From Erythrobacter sp. SG61-1L (lineage in GTDB: Bacteria; Pseudomonadota; Alphaproteobacteria; Sphingomonadales; Sphingomonadaceae), in NCBI RefSeq assembly GCF_001305965.1, contig NZ_JXQC01000003.1, forward strand, positions 310,001 through 374,000: a stretch of DNA of 64,000 nucleotides, in the 5' to 3' direction. The translations under genes were made by a program, and so were the position numbers. Positions 52,418 to 61,783 of the stretch are shown here, in pieces; positions within the stretch are counted from its first letter, which is position 1; each line of letters starts with the position of its first letter. The notes under the pieces are model-generated. The model did not search any database and was not told the DNA's origin. It was given only the letters and a program-made list of their open reading frames with translations.

Positions 52418-53094
52418 ACTTCGATCAGTCGGTCCGGCAGTTCGTTGCGATCATCTTCGGCGCGGGGGAAGTGCTGGGCAAGGATCGCGCCCACATCCTT
52501 CACGCCCACGGCCATCCCGTCACCGATCCGGCCGTCCTTGATATGGGTCAGCATGTCCACCATCGCCTCGCCCCAGACGGTCGGCTCCACCTTGGCCGCA
52601 ATCGCTTCGTCTGCGACGATCTCTGCGCGATGTTCGCGCATGGAAAGATAGATCAGGATGCCGGTGCGGCCATGGGTGCGCCGTTCCGCGCCCACCTTGA
52701 AGAAGCTGATTGCACGGTCCCGCACACGGGCGGCCTTGACCGAAGGGGGGATCAGGAAGAATTTCAGGGGCTGAATCAGCTGCAGAAGCATCATCGCGAT
52801 GAATTTCACTACGCCGATTGCCATGACGATGGAGAGCAACTCGCGATGCGTCCATTCATGGCCCCACAGGCCGAAAATCCGGTCAATCAGCCCAAGATAG
52901 AAATCGGGAAAGGCCGAGAACAGCGCCATGGCCAGAAAGCTGACCGCGACCGACCAGGCAAAGGCGATGTCGACATAACCGTCGGACCGGTCGGTCACGA
53001 TGGTCACGATTTCGCCTGCAGTCTCTGCCTCCGCAGCGCCAACGGCGTTGCTGACCTTGGTGCGTTCTTCGTCGGACAGGGTGATGCTTGCCAT
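52414..53094 (-). CDS. TPM-domain membrane protein
   Basis: From ATG 53094 (GGGGAATATCC upstream) the product has 226 residues. An N-terminal TPM-like segment ([36 protein letters not shown]) is interrupted by three hydrophobic helices (about residues 43-60, 80-100, 105-125). It then resumes with [20 protein letters not shown] and [20 protein letters not shown]. The TPM family is a beta-sheet domain usually linked to LemA and stress or membrane-protein assembly. It lies 11 bases after the YgcG-like TPM gene and overlaps the Nudix gene. Confidence 0.85.
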   Translation of the reverse strand: MASITLSDEERTKVSNAVGAAEAETAGEIVTIVTDRSDGYVDIAFAWSVAVSFLAMALFSAFPDFYLGLIDRIFGLWGHEWTHRELLSIVMAIGVVKFIAMMLLQLIQPLKFFLIPPSVKAARVRDRAISFFKVGAERRTHGRTGILIYLSMREHRAEIVADEAIAAKVEPTVWGEAMVDMLTHIKDGRIGDGMAVGVKDVGAILAQHFPRAEDDRNELPDRLIEV

Positions 53095-53105
53095 GGATAT
53101 TCCCC

Positions 53106-53945
53106 TCACCAACTGCCCGATGCGCCGCCGCCACCGGACATGCCGCCGCCGAAGCCGCCGAAGCCGCCACCACCACCGCCGCCGCCTCCCCAGCGGCCGC
53201 CATCATGGCGGCGGCCGCGCGTGGCAGCGTTGAGGGCTTCCCACAGGATGATGTTGCCCACTGCATTACCGAAACCGCTGCGGCGATAGCCGCGGTTGCG
53301 ACGGCCGAACACGCCCACAAAGAACACGATCAGCACGATCCAGAAGATGATTCCGCCGATGCTGGGGGCACTATCGGACTGGCGTTGTTTCTCTGCCGCA
53401 GCTGCCGCTTCCGCAATGGCCTTCGCGTCTTCAGGCGAACGGTCGAGCTGGGCGACGATGGCGTTCACACCGGCGTCGATCCCGCCGGCCATGTCGCCTT
53501 CCTTGAATCGCGGAGTGATTTCGTCACGGATGATGCGGCCTGACAGGATGTCGGTCAGATAGGGCGTGGCGCCATAGCCGACCTCGATCCGCACCTTGCG
53601 TTCGTTGGGGGCAACCAGCAGCAGCACGCCCATGTCGCGCTCTGCCCCGCCGATGCCCCAGGTTTCGAACAGCTTGGGTGCATAGCTCTCGATAGTGTCG
53701 CCATCGAGGCTGGGCACGGTCGCCACGATCACCGCGCGGCCGGTTTTGGCGTTGTAGTCGCGCAGCCGCACATCCATCGCGGCTTCCTGCTGATCGGGGA
53801 TCAGATTGGCGCCATCGTAGACTGGCCCGGCCGGTCGCGGCGGCATTGCCGCCTGTGCGGGGGTGGCCAGCCCTGCCAGCAGGAAAACCGCCAGCAGGGC
53901 ATTGATCACGGCGAGCGCAACGCCACGCAGGTTGGGCAGGGCCAT
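53106..53945 (-). CDS. YgcG-like TPM-domain protein with glycine-rich C-terminus
   Basis: This 279-residue protein has a signal peptide (ending PAQAA), a TPM domain (about 40-165: VYDGANLIPDQQEAAM, TGRAVIVATVPSLDGDTIES, ERDMGVLLLVAPNERKVRIE, VGYGATPYLTD), a transmembrane helix (about 195-215) and a Gly/Ser/Trp-rich tail. It lies between LemA (26 bases upstream) and another TPM gene; this trio is common in Proteobacteria. The function of TPM proteins is poorly defined. Confidence 0.9.
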   Translation of the reverse strand: MALPNLRGVALAVINALLAVFLLAGLATPAQAAMPPRPAGPVYDGANLIPDQQEAAMDVRLRDYNAKTGRAVIVATVPSLDGDTIESYAPKLFETWGIGGAERDMGVLLLVAPNERKVRIEVGYGATPYLTDILSGRIIRDEITPRFKEGDMAGGIDAGVNAIVAQLDRSPEDAKAIAEAAAAAEKQRQSDSAPSIGGIIFWIVLIVFFVGVFGRRNRGYRRSGFGNAVGNIILWEALNAATRGRRHDGGRWGGGGGGGGGFGGFGGGMSGGGGASGSW

Positions 53946-53971
53946 CGGACGATATCCGTCTGGAGGCCGGC

Positions 53972-54613
53972 TCAGTTCGTCGGGGCGGCGGAAGAGGGCG
54001 CGCCGGCCATGCCGCCGAAGTCCACCTTCGGGGCCTGCTTGGCGCCTTCCTCGGCCTTGAAATATTCCATCGGCTTGGCGCCATAGACGATCTTGGCAGC
54101 CATGATCGACGGGAAGGTGCGGATTTCGGTGTTATAATCCTGTGCCTTCTCGTTGTAGCGGATGCGTTCCACGTTCACCTGGTTTTCCGCGCCTTCCAGA
54201 GCCACCATCAGATCCTTGAAGTCCTGCTGGCTCTGGAGCTGGGGATAGGCTTCCACGATAGTGCGCAGCTGGCCCAGTGCCTGCGTCAGCTGGTTCTGCG
54301 CGGCCTGGAACTTGGCGAATTCCTCGGGATTCGAAAGATCGTCGGTCGTGATGTTGATCGAAGTCGCGCGGGCGCGGGCTTCCACCACATTGGTGAGGAT
54401 CTGGTTTTCGGAGCCGGCAGCGGCCTTCACCGTTTCGACGAGATTGGGAATGAGGTCGGCGCGGCGCTGATAGGCGCTTTCCACCGTGCCCCACTGGGCC
54501 TTGGCGGCTTCTTCCTTGGTCGGCACGCTGTTGATGCCGCAGGCCGCGAGGCCGAGCGCGGCAACAGCCACGACGGCAAGGCGTGTGATGCGGGCGGTGA
54601 GCGAGCTGGTCAT
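53972..54613 (-). CDS. LemA family lipoprotein
   Basis: The 213-residue product has a lipobox (LGLAAC) and the LemA fold (WGTVESAYQRRADLIPNLVE, KAAAGSENQILTNVVEARAR, AAQNQLTQALGQLRTIVEAY, NVERIRYNEKAQDYNTEIRT), all conserved blocks of the family. It is the first gene of the six-gene minus-strand operon LemA-TPM-TPM-Nudix-kinase-KPR. Confidence 0.95.
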   Translation of the reverse strand: MTSSLTARITRLAVVAVAALGLAACGINSVPTKEEAAKAQWGTVESAYQRRADLIPNLVETVKAAAGSENQILTNVVEARARATSINITTDDLSNPEEFAKFQAAQNQLTQALGQLRTIVEAYPQLQSQQDFKDLMVALEGAENQVNVERIRYNEKAQDYNTEIRTFPSIMAAKIVYGAKPMEYFKAEEGAKQAPKVDFGGMAGAPSSAAPTN

Positions 54614-54776
54614 GGCGATCGTTCCTCCATGCCGCCGGTTCCTGTGGGCGGCTTACTGTATTGCTTAGATAGCACGGTGGGTGCCGCGTTCAAGGATAAC
54701 CGGATAGGGCATGCTTGTGACAATTGCGCAAAGCTGGCAGTGTGAAGTCTACATCGAGAGCTTGGAGGGAAAGTGA

Positions 54777-55196
54777 ATGCTCAAGGAATTCAAGGAGTTC
54801 ATCGCAAGAGGTAATGTGATGGACCTGGCCGTGGGCGTCATCATCGGCGCTGCCTTTTCCGCCATCGTCACTTCTCTGACCGACAGCGTGATCATGCCGG
54901 TGGTCGGCGCGATCATCGGCAATGTAGATTTTTCGGACCAGTATATCGTGCTCAGCGGCGATGTGGCGCCGGGCACTCCGCTGGCCGCCGCCAAGGAAGC
55001 CGGGGCGAACATCCTGGCATGGGGCGCCTTCATTTCCGCCGTGATCAATTTCCTGATCCTGGCCTTCGTGATCTTCCTGATGGTTCGCACGGTGAACAAG
55101 GTGCTGCGCAAGCAGGAAGAAGCCGCTCCGCCGCCGCCCGCCGGGCCGAGCGAGATCGATCTGCTGACCGAAATCAGGGACGCGCTGAAGAAGTAA
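54777..55196 (+). CDS. mscL: Large-conductance mechanosensitive channel MscL
   Basis: The 139-residue product has the MscL signature ([20 protein letters not shown]), the two transmembrane helices (about 15-45 and 78-105), the periplasmic loop between and a C-terminal charged helix ([15 protein letters not shown]). It forms a homopentameric safety valve in the inner membrane on hypo-osmotic shock. The ATG is preceded by GGAGGGAAAGTGA. It lies just upstream of the tmRNA gene. Confidence 0.97.
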   Translation: MLKEFKEFIARGNVMDLAVGVIIGAAFSAIVTSLTDSVIMPVVGAIIGNVDFSDQYIVLSGDVAPGTPLAAAKEAGANILAWGAFISAVINFLILAFVIFLMVRTVNKVLRKQEEAAPPPPAGPSEIDLLTEIRDALKK

Positions 55197-55264
55197 GGAA
55201 GGTGGCCATCCAGCCACTTCCCATTCAGCAAAGCGCCCCTATATAGGGCCTGCCGGTTTCGGCC

Positions 55265-55595
55265 GGCTATGGCGATAAATTGCGGTGTGCAATAGGCACA
55301 GCGGACCCGGGGGCAGTACCCGGCGGCTCCACCACCTCCTCCGTTGTCGCGGGGGAAATGACGGGGCCGAACCAGGATCGACGTGTGTTGAAAAGCACTG
55401 TTTTCGCCCGGGCTGAGTAACCCGTTAAAGGCTCAAAACTCATAAGTGCCAACGACAACGAAGCACTCGCTCTCGCGGCGTAATGTGACGGCCTAACGGC
55501 CTGAATTTACAAAGCTAAAGCGCGGTTGGACCCACCGGGCAACAGAAGTGGATTCCGGGGGCTCGGGGGAGCCTAGCAACAGAATCCCCCACCTC
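55265..55595 (+). ncRNA. ssrA: Circularly permuted (two-piece) tmRNA
   Basis: The tag reads GCC AAC GAC AAC GAA GCA then CTC GCT CTC GCG GCG TAA (55448-55483), giving ANDNEALALAA with the resume codon GCC. The coding piece begins GGGGCC at 55363, continues GAACCAGGATCGACG as in other tmRNAs, and pairs with GGCTCC of an upstream acceptor piece ending ACCA at 55331-55334. A T-arm-like CCGGG/CCCGG hairpin is just before. So the 3' acceptor part is encoded upstream of the 5' part, as in alphaproteobacteria; a 28-base spacer (55335-55362) is presumably cut out. The outer ends are approximate. Confidence 0.95.
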
Positions 55596-55640
55596 ACTCA
55601 CATCGTGATTGTGCCCATGCCAGGCTAGGGCGGCAGGCGT

Positions 55641-55898
55641 TCAGCGAGACGCTTGGGCTATCGCTTCTGCCTCGGAGGCGCGTTTTTCCCGTTCAAGCTT
55701 CAGGCAATCGAGAATCTTGCCGCCAGCCATGAATACTGCGCCGGTGCAGGCGAGGAACAGCAGCTTGCCGCCAAAGCCCGGATATTGCCCCAGATAGGCA
55801 CTGCCGCGTTCCACTGCACCCAATGCCAGAGCGTAGATGATCAGAAAGGCCTCGACCTTCGTCCTGATCATAAACAGCCTTCTGACTTTGGCGAACAT
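55641..55898 (-). CDS. Small membrane protein of unknown function
   Basis: The 85-residue product has two hydrophobic helices (about 15-33 and 45-62) with the segments FLIIYALALGAVERG and LFLACTGAVFMAGGKILDCL, and a charged C-terminus. It lies alone between tmRNA and the ast operon. Small proteins with this look occur in sphingomonads, but I do not know a function. The ATG may be 55898 or the internal Met at residue 10. Confidence 0.6.
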   Translation of the reverse strand: MFAKVRRLFMIRTKVEAFLIIYALALGAVERGSAYLGQYPGFGGKLLFLACTGAVFMAGGKILDCLKLEREKRASEAEAIAQASR

Positions 55899-56007
55899 GC
55901 GTGGCCCTCTTGCTTAACGCAGTGAAGAGCAACGATCATGCCAGACGCAGAAATCCGTGCAACTAAATGGTTAACATTATCCTAAGGTGTAAAGCTGACC
56001 GACAGGG

Positions 56008-57258
56008 TCAGGCGAGGTCGGCCAGGTCCAGCGCTTCGATCAATCTGAGCCGTGCGGTGGCCACTTCATGTTCGAGCGTGGTGGAGCCGAGCGTCGCCGG
56101 GTCGATCTGGGCGGGCCACCATTCCTCCACAACCGAAGCGATCGTCTGCACCTTCGCCGGGGTGAGCAGGAAGCGGGGATCGACGGCTTGTGGATCAGCA
56201 ACCACGCGCAGGCGCAGGCAGGCCGGGCCGCCGCCATTGGCCATGCTCTGCTTCACATCCACCGGGATTACCCGGCGGATCGGGCCGTTGCCCGCCAGCA
56301 TGTTGTCCAGCCAGCCGCGCACGGTGGGGCTTTCATGGGCTTCCATCGGGATCACCAGCGCGATCTCGCCAGTCGGCAGGGTGAGAAGCTGGGCGTTGAA
56401 CAGATAGGTGCGGATGGCTTCCTGCAGGCTGACGGCACTGGCCGGAACGATGACGATTTCCGCCTCGGGCATCTTCTCGCGGATCGCGGCATAGGTGCCT
56501 TCGGGATCGGCAAAGGCCAGTTCATGCGTGAACAGCACTCGCTCATTCGCCACGGCAACCACATCGTTGTGGAATGCGCCCGCGGTGATGGCATCCGGGT
56601 TCTGTTCAACGAACAGCACGGCGTCGGGATTGAGGCCATGGGCACGGGCCACGATGCGGCTGGCCTGTTCGTGCTGACGTGCGGGGAAGGGGCCGCCGCG
56701 CCTGCCATAGACGAAGATTTCCAGTCCGGCGTCGCCATGCGTGCGGCACATACGCATGTGGTTTGCCGCGCCTTCGTCTCCGAAGCAGGCCGGCACCGGA
56801 TCATGCACGGCGAAATGTGCCTCGTCGGCAAAGGCCAGCCGAAGCTGGCGCGCCGTGTCGGGCCATTCCTGATAGCGATGTGGCATGGTGACGAGGTTTG
56901 CCGTGGTCAGATGGCAGCGCCCGTCACGTGTATCGGGGCCGGGCGAGACAGTGGCAGCATTGGCCGTCCACATGGACGAGGCAGACCATGCCGCTGCGAT
57001 CAATCCGTGATCCGTATTCCCGTCCGCCGCGATCTGGGTCAGGAAACGGTGATTGGGGCGAGGCAGGGGCAGGAAAAAGCCCTGTGGCAGGCCCAGCTCC
57101 ATATTTCCCTGCATCTTGGCAAGGCCCTGCAAGGCGGCCGCGCGCGGATAGGAGATTTCCCCCGCATGGGCCGTTGCGGCGAGATTGCCCAGGCTGAGGC
57201 CGGCATAATTGTGGCTGGGGCCGACCAGCCCGTCAAAGTTGATTTCGACCAGCGTCAC
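56008..57258 (-). CDS. astB: N-succinylarginine dihydrolase AstB
   Basis: The product (416 residues from GTG 57258) has the AstB blocks: EINFDGLVGPSHNYAGLS, NPxx-like FLPLPRPNHRFL, SASSMWTANAATVSPGPDT, NLVTMPHR, FGDEGAANHMRM, VFVEQN-like VLFVEQNPDAITAGAFHNDV and GGGPACLRLRVV (with the nucleophile Cys). The enzyme converts N2-succinylarginine to N2-succinylornithine, CO2 and ammonia in the arginine succinyltransferase pathway. GTG 57258 overlaps the AstA stop (GTGA), which decides the start over a GTG at 57273. Confidence 0.95.
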   Translation of the reverse strand: MTLVEINFDGLVGPSHNYAGLSLGNLAATAHAGEISYPRAAALQGLAKMQGNMELGLPQGFFLPLPRPNHRFLTQIAADGNTDHGLIAAAWSASSMWTANAATVSPGPDTRDGRCHLTTANLVTMPHRYQEWPDTARQLRLAFADEAHFAVHDPVPACFGDEGAANHMRMCRTHGDAGLEIFVYGRRGGPFPARQHEQASRIVARAHGLNPDAVLFVEQNPDAITAGAFHNDVVAVANERVLFTHELAFADPEGTYAAIREKMPEAEIVIVPASAVSLQEAIRTYLFNAQLLTLPTGEIALVIPMEAHESPTVRGWLDNMLAGNGPIRRVIPVDVKQSMANGGGPACLRLRVVADPQAVDPRFLLTPAKVQTIASVVEEWWPAQIDPATLGSTTLEHEVATARLRLIEALDLADLA

Positions 57259-58271
57259 CGGGCCACGCTCCACACCTCGTCACCGGGCGTCACGTCGAGG
57301 ATGTCCGCGGCGCGGGAATCGATCGAGATATTGCCGTCGGCATCAATGCTGCGCGCGCCATAGCAGCAGCGGAAGGTGGAAAGATGGCCAGTGGCGATCA
57401 GCGCACGTTCGCCCATGTCCACTTCGGTCGCGACCACGGTGCAGCACTTGGAATTGCGCACGCTTTCCACCTTGTCGGTCCGCGCGGTCATGGTCGGGCC
57501 GCCGTCGAAAATGTCGACATAGCCCTCGAAATTGAAGCCTTCGGCCTCCAGCATGCGCATGGCGGCGCGGCCGGTGGGGTGGGGCACGCCGATGGCGTTG
57601 CGCGCATCGTCATCCAGCATGGCAATATAGACCGGGTGTTTGGGCATCAGGTCAGCGATGAACTGGTTGCCGTTGATGGCGTTGAAGTAATCCGCTTCCT
57701 GAAAACTCATGCCGAAGAAGCGGCCTGCCACGCCATCCCAGAAGGGCGAGCCGCCGCGTTCGTCGATAATGCCGCGTAGTTCCGCCAGAATGCGGTCCGC
57801 AAAGCGTTTGCGGTGCATGGCGATGAACAGATAGCGGCTGCGGGCCAGCAACATGCCAAGGCCGCCTGCGCGCTCGTTGGGGTGCAGGAACAGCCCGCCC
57901 ACTTCGCTGGACCCTTCCAGATCGGTGACGAGGCTGAGCAGTTCGGCACGCACCGTGCGGTCCAGTTCCTGCGAATGCTGGGTCAGCGTGGTGAGACGAT
58001 AGGAATAGAAGGGCCAGAGTTGCCCGACCTGCGTGAACAGCTGGCAAGTGCCGCGCACTTCGCGCGTTTCCACATTTTCCAGCACCAGCACGAACACTTC
58101 GTCCGCCATCTCGCCATCGGGGCGGGTGAAGGCGGTCTGGGCGCGTTCCAGCTTGGCGGAGAGCGCCTTGCGATCGGGCGGCAGGTTAGTGAAACCCCCG
58201 CCGGTCAGCTTGGCCATCTGGTACAGCGGTTCGAGGTCCGCGGCAGTCGCGGCGCGCAGGCGAAAACTCAA
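57255..58271 (-). CDS. astA: Arginine N-succinyltransferase AstA
   Basis: I chose TTG 58271 because it overlaps the M20 gene stop (TTGA) and has GGGAG eight bases upstream; the longer frame runs into the upstream gene. The 338-residue product matches the family length and shows LRAATAADLEPLYQMAKLTG, GGFTNLPPDR, GLFLHPNERAGGLGMLLARS (GNAT acetyl-CoA-like loop), FADRILAELRG and SPFWDGVAGRFFGMSFQEAD. It transfers succinyl from succinyl-CoA to arginine, the first step of the pathway. Confidence 0.95.
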   Translation of the reverse strand: MSFRLRAATAADLEPLYQMAKLTGGGFTNLPPDRKALSAKLERAQTAFTRPDGEMADEVFVLVLENVETREVRGTCQLFTQVGQLWPFYSYRLTTLTQHSQELDRTVRAELLSLVTDLEGSSEVGGLFLHPNERAGGLGMLLARSRYLFIAMHRKRFADRILAELRGIIDERGGSPFWDGVAGRFFGMSFQEADYFNAINGNQFIADLMPKHPVYIAMLDDDARNAIGVPHPTGRAAMRMLEAEGFNFEGYVDIFDGGPTMTARTDKVESVRNSKCCTVVATEVDMGERALIATGHLSTFRCCYGARSIDADGNISIDSRAADILDVTPGDEVWSVAR

Positions 58272-59482
58272 AGCGGGGCTCCCACAGACAGGCGTTGAAG
58301 GACAAGCGCGGACAGGGCCGCACGTTCGCGAAGCGAAGAAACGATCATGAATTCCTGCGGTGAATGAATAGACCCGCCGCGCACGCCCATCGTATCGACC
58401 ACAGGCACGCCGCATGCGGCGATGTTGTTGCCATCGCACACGCCGCCGCTGTTCTGCCAGTTAAGGGTCTGATTCAATTCTGCGCCACAAGCCTTTACCA
58501 GATCGAACAATTTCTGCGCCCGGCCATCCACCGGCTTGGGTGGGCGCGTGATCCCGCCATGGACGTGGAAGGCAACCTCAAGCTCGCTGGAAAGCTCCGC
58601 CAGAAGTGCCGCAAATGCGGCCTCGAAACCCTCCGCCGCCTCGGTCGAGCGCGGGCGGATGTTGAAGCGCAGAACGGCGTTATCGGGCACCACATTATTC
58701 GCGCTGCCGCCTTCAATCTTCGCCGGATTGACGCTGAGGCCCGCATGATCGAGCGCCTTCAGGGCCACGGCCAGCCGGGCCGCCGCGACCACGGCATTGC
58801 GCCCGTCCTGCGGATTGCGCCCGGCATGGGCGGATTTGCCGGTGACGGTGATGGAGTAGTTCCCGCTGCCGCCGCGCGCATGGGCAAGGGTGCCGTCGGG
58901 CAGGGCGGAAGGCTCATAAGTCAGCGCGGCATATTTGCCCTTCGACAGCGCGGAAATCAGCGGCGCGGAGGACAGCGATCCGGTTTCCTCGTCCGAATTG
59001 ATCATCACGTCGTAACCGACCTGAGAGGCACCTACGGTAGCCTCAAAGGCACGCAAGGCCGCCAGAATGACACTCAACCCGCCCTTCATATCCGCCGTAC
59101 CCGGCCCGTTGAGCGTATCGGCATCCAACCAGGTGAGCGACTGGAAGGGATGGTCGGCAGGGAACACCGTGTCCATATGGCCGGTCAGCAGAAAGCGCCG
59201 TTCCGCATCGGGGCGGACGCGCAGCACCATGTGGCGGCCGTGATGCTTCGCCACTTCCCGGCCGTCGGGCGCAATAGCGGTTACAGGGGCAGGTTCTTCC
59301 AGCGTCACTTCGCCGGGCAGGGCGGAGAAGGCATCGGCCAGTTCGCCCGCAACATTGGCGAGTCCGGCAAGATTCGCCGTGCCGCTGTTTATCGCCGCCC
59401 AGCGTTCCACCTGTGCGAGCATGGCACTCTGGTCGATGGAATCGAGCAGCGCAGCCCCGGAAATGTGTGCGTCCTGTTGCAT
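58268..59482 (-). CDS. M20-family metallo-hydrolase in the ast operon
   Basis: The 404-residue product has M20 metal ligands and catalytic motifs: LLTGHMDTVF, GPGTADMKGG, INSDEETGS, ALTYEPSA and HSPQEF at the end, with the NNVVPDNAVLRFNIR dimerisation-domain segment. It resembles carboxypeptidase G2-type enzymes that release glutamate. The pathway ends with desuccinylation of N-succinylglutamate, usually by AstE (M14-like), which is not seen here. This gene is first in the operon before AstA and AstB and could fill that step; this is inference. AstC and AstD are not in the window. Confidence 0.88.
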   Translation of the reverse strand: MQQDAHISGAALLDSIDQSAMLAQVERWAAINSGTANLAGLANVAGELADAFSALPGEVTLEEPAPVTAIAPDGREVAKHHGRHMVLRVRPDAERRFLLTGHMDTVFPADHPFQSLTWLDADTLNGPGTADMKGGLSVILAALRAFEATVGASQVGYDVMINSDEETGSLSSAPLISALSKGKYAALTYEPSALPDGTLAHARGGSGNYSITVTGKSAHAGRNPQDGRNAVVAAARLAVALKALDHAGLSVNPAKIEGGSANNVVPDNAVLRFNIRPRSTEAAEGFEAAFAALLAELSSELEVAFHVHGGITRPPKPVDGRAQKLFDLVKACGAELNQTLNWQNSGGVCDGNNIAACGVPVVDTMGVRGGSIHSPQEFMIVSSLRERAALSALVLQRLSVGAPL

Positions 59483-59577
59483 AAGAAACCATCTCTAACT
59501 TCCCGATTGGCACTCTCCAACCCCTTGTGAGATGCATGTGTCGGAAAAGCTCTGGTCGCGGCAGGAAAGTTCTCTAG

Positions 59578-59589
59578 TTAGCTGGCTAA
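59578..59589. promoter_or_regulatory. TTAGC-N2-GCTAA dyad between the ast operon and malate synthase
   Basis: TTAGC (59578-59582) and GCTAA (59585-59589) form an inverted repeat with a 2-base centre in the 136-base divergent region. The elements are the same as those in the MarR-region palindromes (36913-36927, 41057-41105), though the orientation or spacing differs. Confidence 0.4.
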
Positions 59590-59618
59590 TGAAATCGAGT
59601 TCCAAAGGAGTAAGGCAG

Positions 59619-61721
59619 ATGAGTGAGCGGGTTGATCGCAGCGGGTTGCAGGTGGATGCGGCGCTGGCCGCCTTCCTTGAAGACCAGGTGCTGGCGCCGC
59701 TCGACCGCGATGCGGGCGAATTCTGGCAGGGCTTCGCGGCGATCTGCGAACATTTCGCGCCGCGCAACCGGGCCTTGCTGGCTGTCCGTGACGATTTTCA
59801 GGCGCGCATCGACGCATGGCACAAGGAACGGCGCGGCAAGCCGCACGATCAGGCCGCCTATGAGATGTTCCTGCGCGAGATCGGTTATGTCGTCCCCGAA
59901 CCGGCGCCGTTCACTATCGGCACGAAGAATGTCGATGCGGAAATCGCCACTCTGGCAGGGCCGCAGCTGGTGGTGCCGGTGCTCAATGCCCGTTTCCTGC
60001 TGAATGCCGCCAATGCCCGCTGGGGCAGCCTGTACGATGCGCTCTACGGCACCGATGCGCTGGATGCCGCACCTGCCACCGGGCCGGGCTACGATCCGGT
60101 GCGCGGTGCGGCGGTGGTTGCCGCCGGTCGCGCCTTCCTGGACGAGGCGCTGCCGCTGTTCGAAGGAAGCTGGGCCGATCTGGAAGGGCCGGACCCGGCA
60201 ATCCCGCTGGCCGACGTCAGCCAGCTTGTGGGCGAGACGGACGATTCCATCGTCTTCCGCCACAATCGCCTGCTGATCCAGGTAGTGTTCAACGATCAGC
60301 ACCCCGTGGGCAAGACGGACAAGGCCGGCATTTCCGACATCCGGCTGGAAGCGGCGCTGACCACCATTGTGGACCTTGAGGATTCCATCGCTGCTGTCGA
60401 CGCGGCGGACAAGCTGGCGGCCTATTCCAACTGGCTGGGCGTGATCCGGGGCGATCTGTCCGACACATTCGAGAAGGGCGGCAAGACAGTTACCCGCACA
60501 TTGAATGATGACATCATGGTCCAGCGCACCGGGGGCGAGCAACTCGCCCTGATGGGCCGCAGCCTGCTGTTCGTGCGCAATGTCGGCCATCTGATGACCA
60601 ATCCGGCGATCCTGCTGCCCGATGGCAGCGAAATCCCCGAAGGGATCATGGATGCGGTGTTCACCAGCGCCATTTCCACACTGGACCTCGAAGGCAAGAG
60701 CCGCTGGGCCAATAGCCGCGAAGGCAGCATCTATATCGTGAAGCCCAAGCAGCACGGGCCGGACGAATGCGCCTTCACCAACGATCTGTTCGATGCGGTG
60801 GAGGATCTGCTGGGGCTGGAGCGTTACACGATCAAGGTGGGCGTGATGGACGAGGAACGGCGCACATCCGCCAACCTTGCGGCCTGCATTCATGCCGTGA
60901 AGGATCGCATTGCCTTCATCAATACCGGCTTCCTCGACCGGACGGGCGACGAAATCCACACTTCGATGCAGGCCGGGCCGATGGTCCGCAAGGCGGACAT
61001 GAAGGCCTCCGCATGGCTCGATGCCTATGAGAAGCGCAATGTCGCCATCGGGCTGGCCTGCGGGCTTTCGGGCAAGGCGCAGATCGGCAAGGGCATGTGG
61101 GCCGCGCCTGACCGGATGGGCGCGATGATGCAGGAAAAGATCGGCCACCTGAAGGCCGGGGGCAGCACCGCCTGGGTGCCGTCTCCCACGGCGGCCGTGT
61201 TGCACGCACTGCATTATCACCGCGCCGACGTGTTCGAAATCCAGAAGACCCTGCCGCCCGCGCCGGGCATTGGCGCACTGCTCACCATCCCGCTGGCCGA
61301 AGGCGCGAACTGGAGCGAGGAGGAAGTGCGCGCGGAACTGGACAACAACGCACAGGGCCTGCTGGGCTATGTCGTGCGCTGGATCGATCAGGGCGTGGGT
61401 TGTTCCAAGGTGCCGGACATCAACGATGTCGGCCTGATGGAAGATCGCGCCACCCTGCGCATTTCCAGCCAGCACATGGCCAACTGGCTGCTGCATGGTA
61501 TCGCCACGCGAGAGCAAGTTATGGATTCGCTGCAGCGTATGGCGGCCAAAGTCGATGCGCAGAACGCGGGCGATCCGGCCTATGAGCCGATGGCGGGCAA
61601 TTGGGAAACCAGCCTTGCCTTCAAGGCTGCCTGCGATCTGGTGTTCAAGGGCGTGGAGCAGCCCAGCGGCTATACCGAGCCGTTGCTCCACGCATGGCGC
61701 CTGAAAAAGAAGGCGGGCTGA
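59619..61721 (+). CDS. glcB: Malate synthase G
   Basis: The ATG at 59619 has AAAGGAG eight bases upstream. The 700-residue product matches the G isoform length (about 720) with [70 protein letters not shown] and [16 protein letters not shown], which hold the Mg and catalytic residues (Arg, Glu, Asp) of the TIM barrel. It condenses glyoxylate with acetyl-CoA to malate in the glyoxylate cycle. It is divergent from the ast operon. No isocitrate lyase gene is in the window. Confidence 0.97.
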   Translation: MSERVDRSGLQVDAALAAFLEDQVLAPLDRDAGEFWQGFAAICEHFAPRNRALLAVRDDFQARIDAWHKERRGKPHDQAAYEMFLREIGYVVPEPAPFTIGTKNVDAEIATLAGPQLVVPVLNARFLLNAANARWGSLYDALYGTDALDAAPATGPGYDPVRGAAVVAAGRAFLDEALPLFEGSWADLEGPDPAIPLADVSQLVGETDDSIVFRHNRLLIQVVFNDQHPVGKTDKAGISDIRLEAALTTIVDLEDSIAAVDAADKLAAYSNWLGVIRGDLSDTFEKGGKTVTRTLNDDIMVQRTGGEQLALMGRSLLFVRNVGHLMTNPAILLPDGSEIPEGIMDAVFTSAISTLDLEGKSRWANSREGSIYIVKPKQHGPDECAFTNDLFDAVEDLLGLERYTIKVGVMDEERRTSANLAACIHAVKDRIAFINTGFLDRTGDEIHTSMQAGPMVRKADMKASAWLDAYEKRNVAIGLACGLSGKAQIGKGMWAAPDRMGAMMQEKIGHLKAGGSTAWVPSPTAAVLHALHYHRADVFEIQKTLPPAPGIGALLTIPLAEGANWSEEEVRAELDNNAQGLLGYVVRWIDQGVGCSKVPDINDVGLMEDRATLRISSQHMANWLLHGIATREQVMDSLQRMAAKVDAQNAGDPAYEPMAGNWETSLAFKAACDLVFKGVEQPSGYTEPLLHAWRLKKKAG

Positions 61722-61740
61722 GGCCGTTCTGCTTCGCGCT

Positions 61741-61767
61741 GCCCCCGCCTGTGTGATAGGCGGGGGC
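61741..61767. other. GC-rich hairpin between malate synthase and the next gene
   Basis: GCCCCCGCCT (61741-61750) and AGGCGGGGGC (61758-61767) form a perfect 10-bp stem with a 7-base loop. No T-run follows on either strand, so it may not be a simple terminator; it could stabilise the malate synthase transcript 3' end. It lies 16 bases before the ATG of the downstream gene. Confidence 0.5.
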
Positions 61768-61783
61768 GAACAGGGAGAATTCT

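Noticed and set aside
59586-61691. 701-residue minus-strand frame opposite malate synthase
   Set aside because: Malate synthase G is unmistakable on the plus strand; the frame is a shadow with no recognisable domain.
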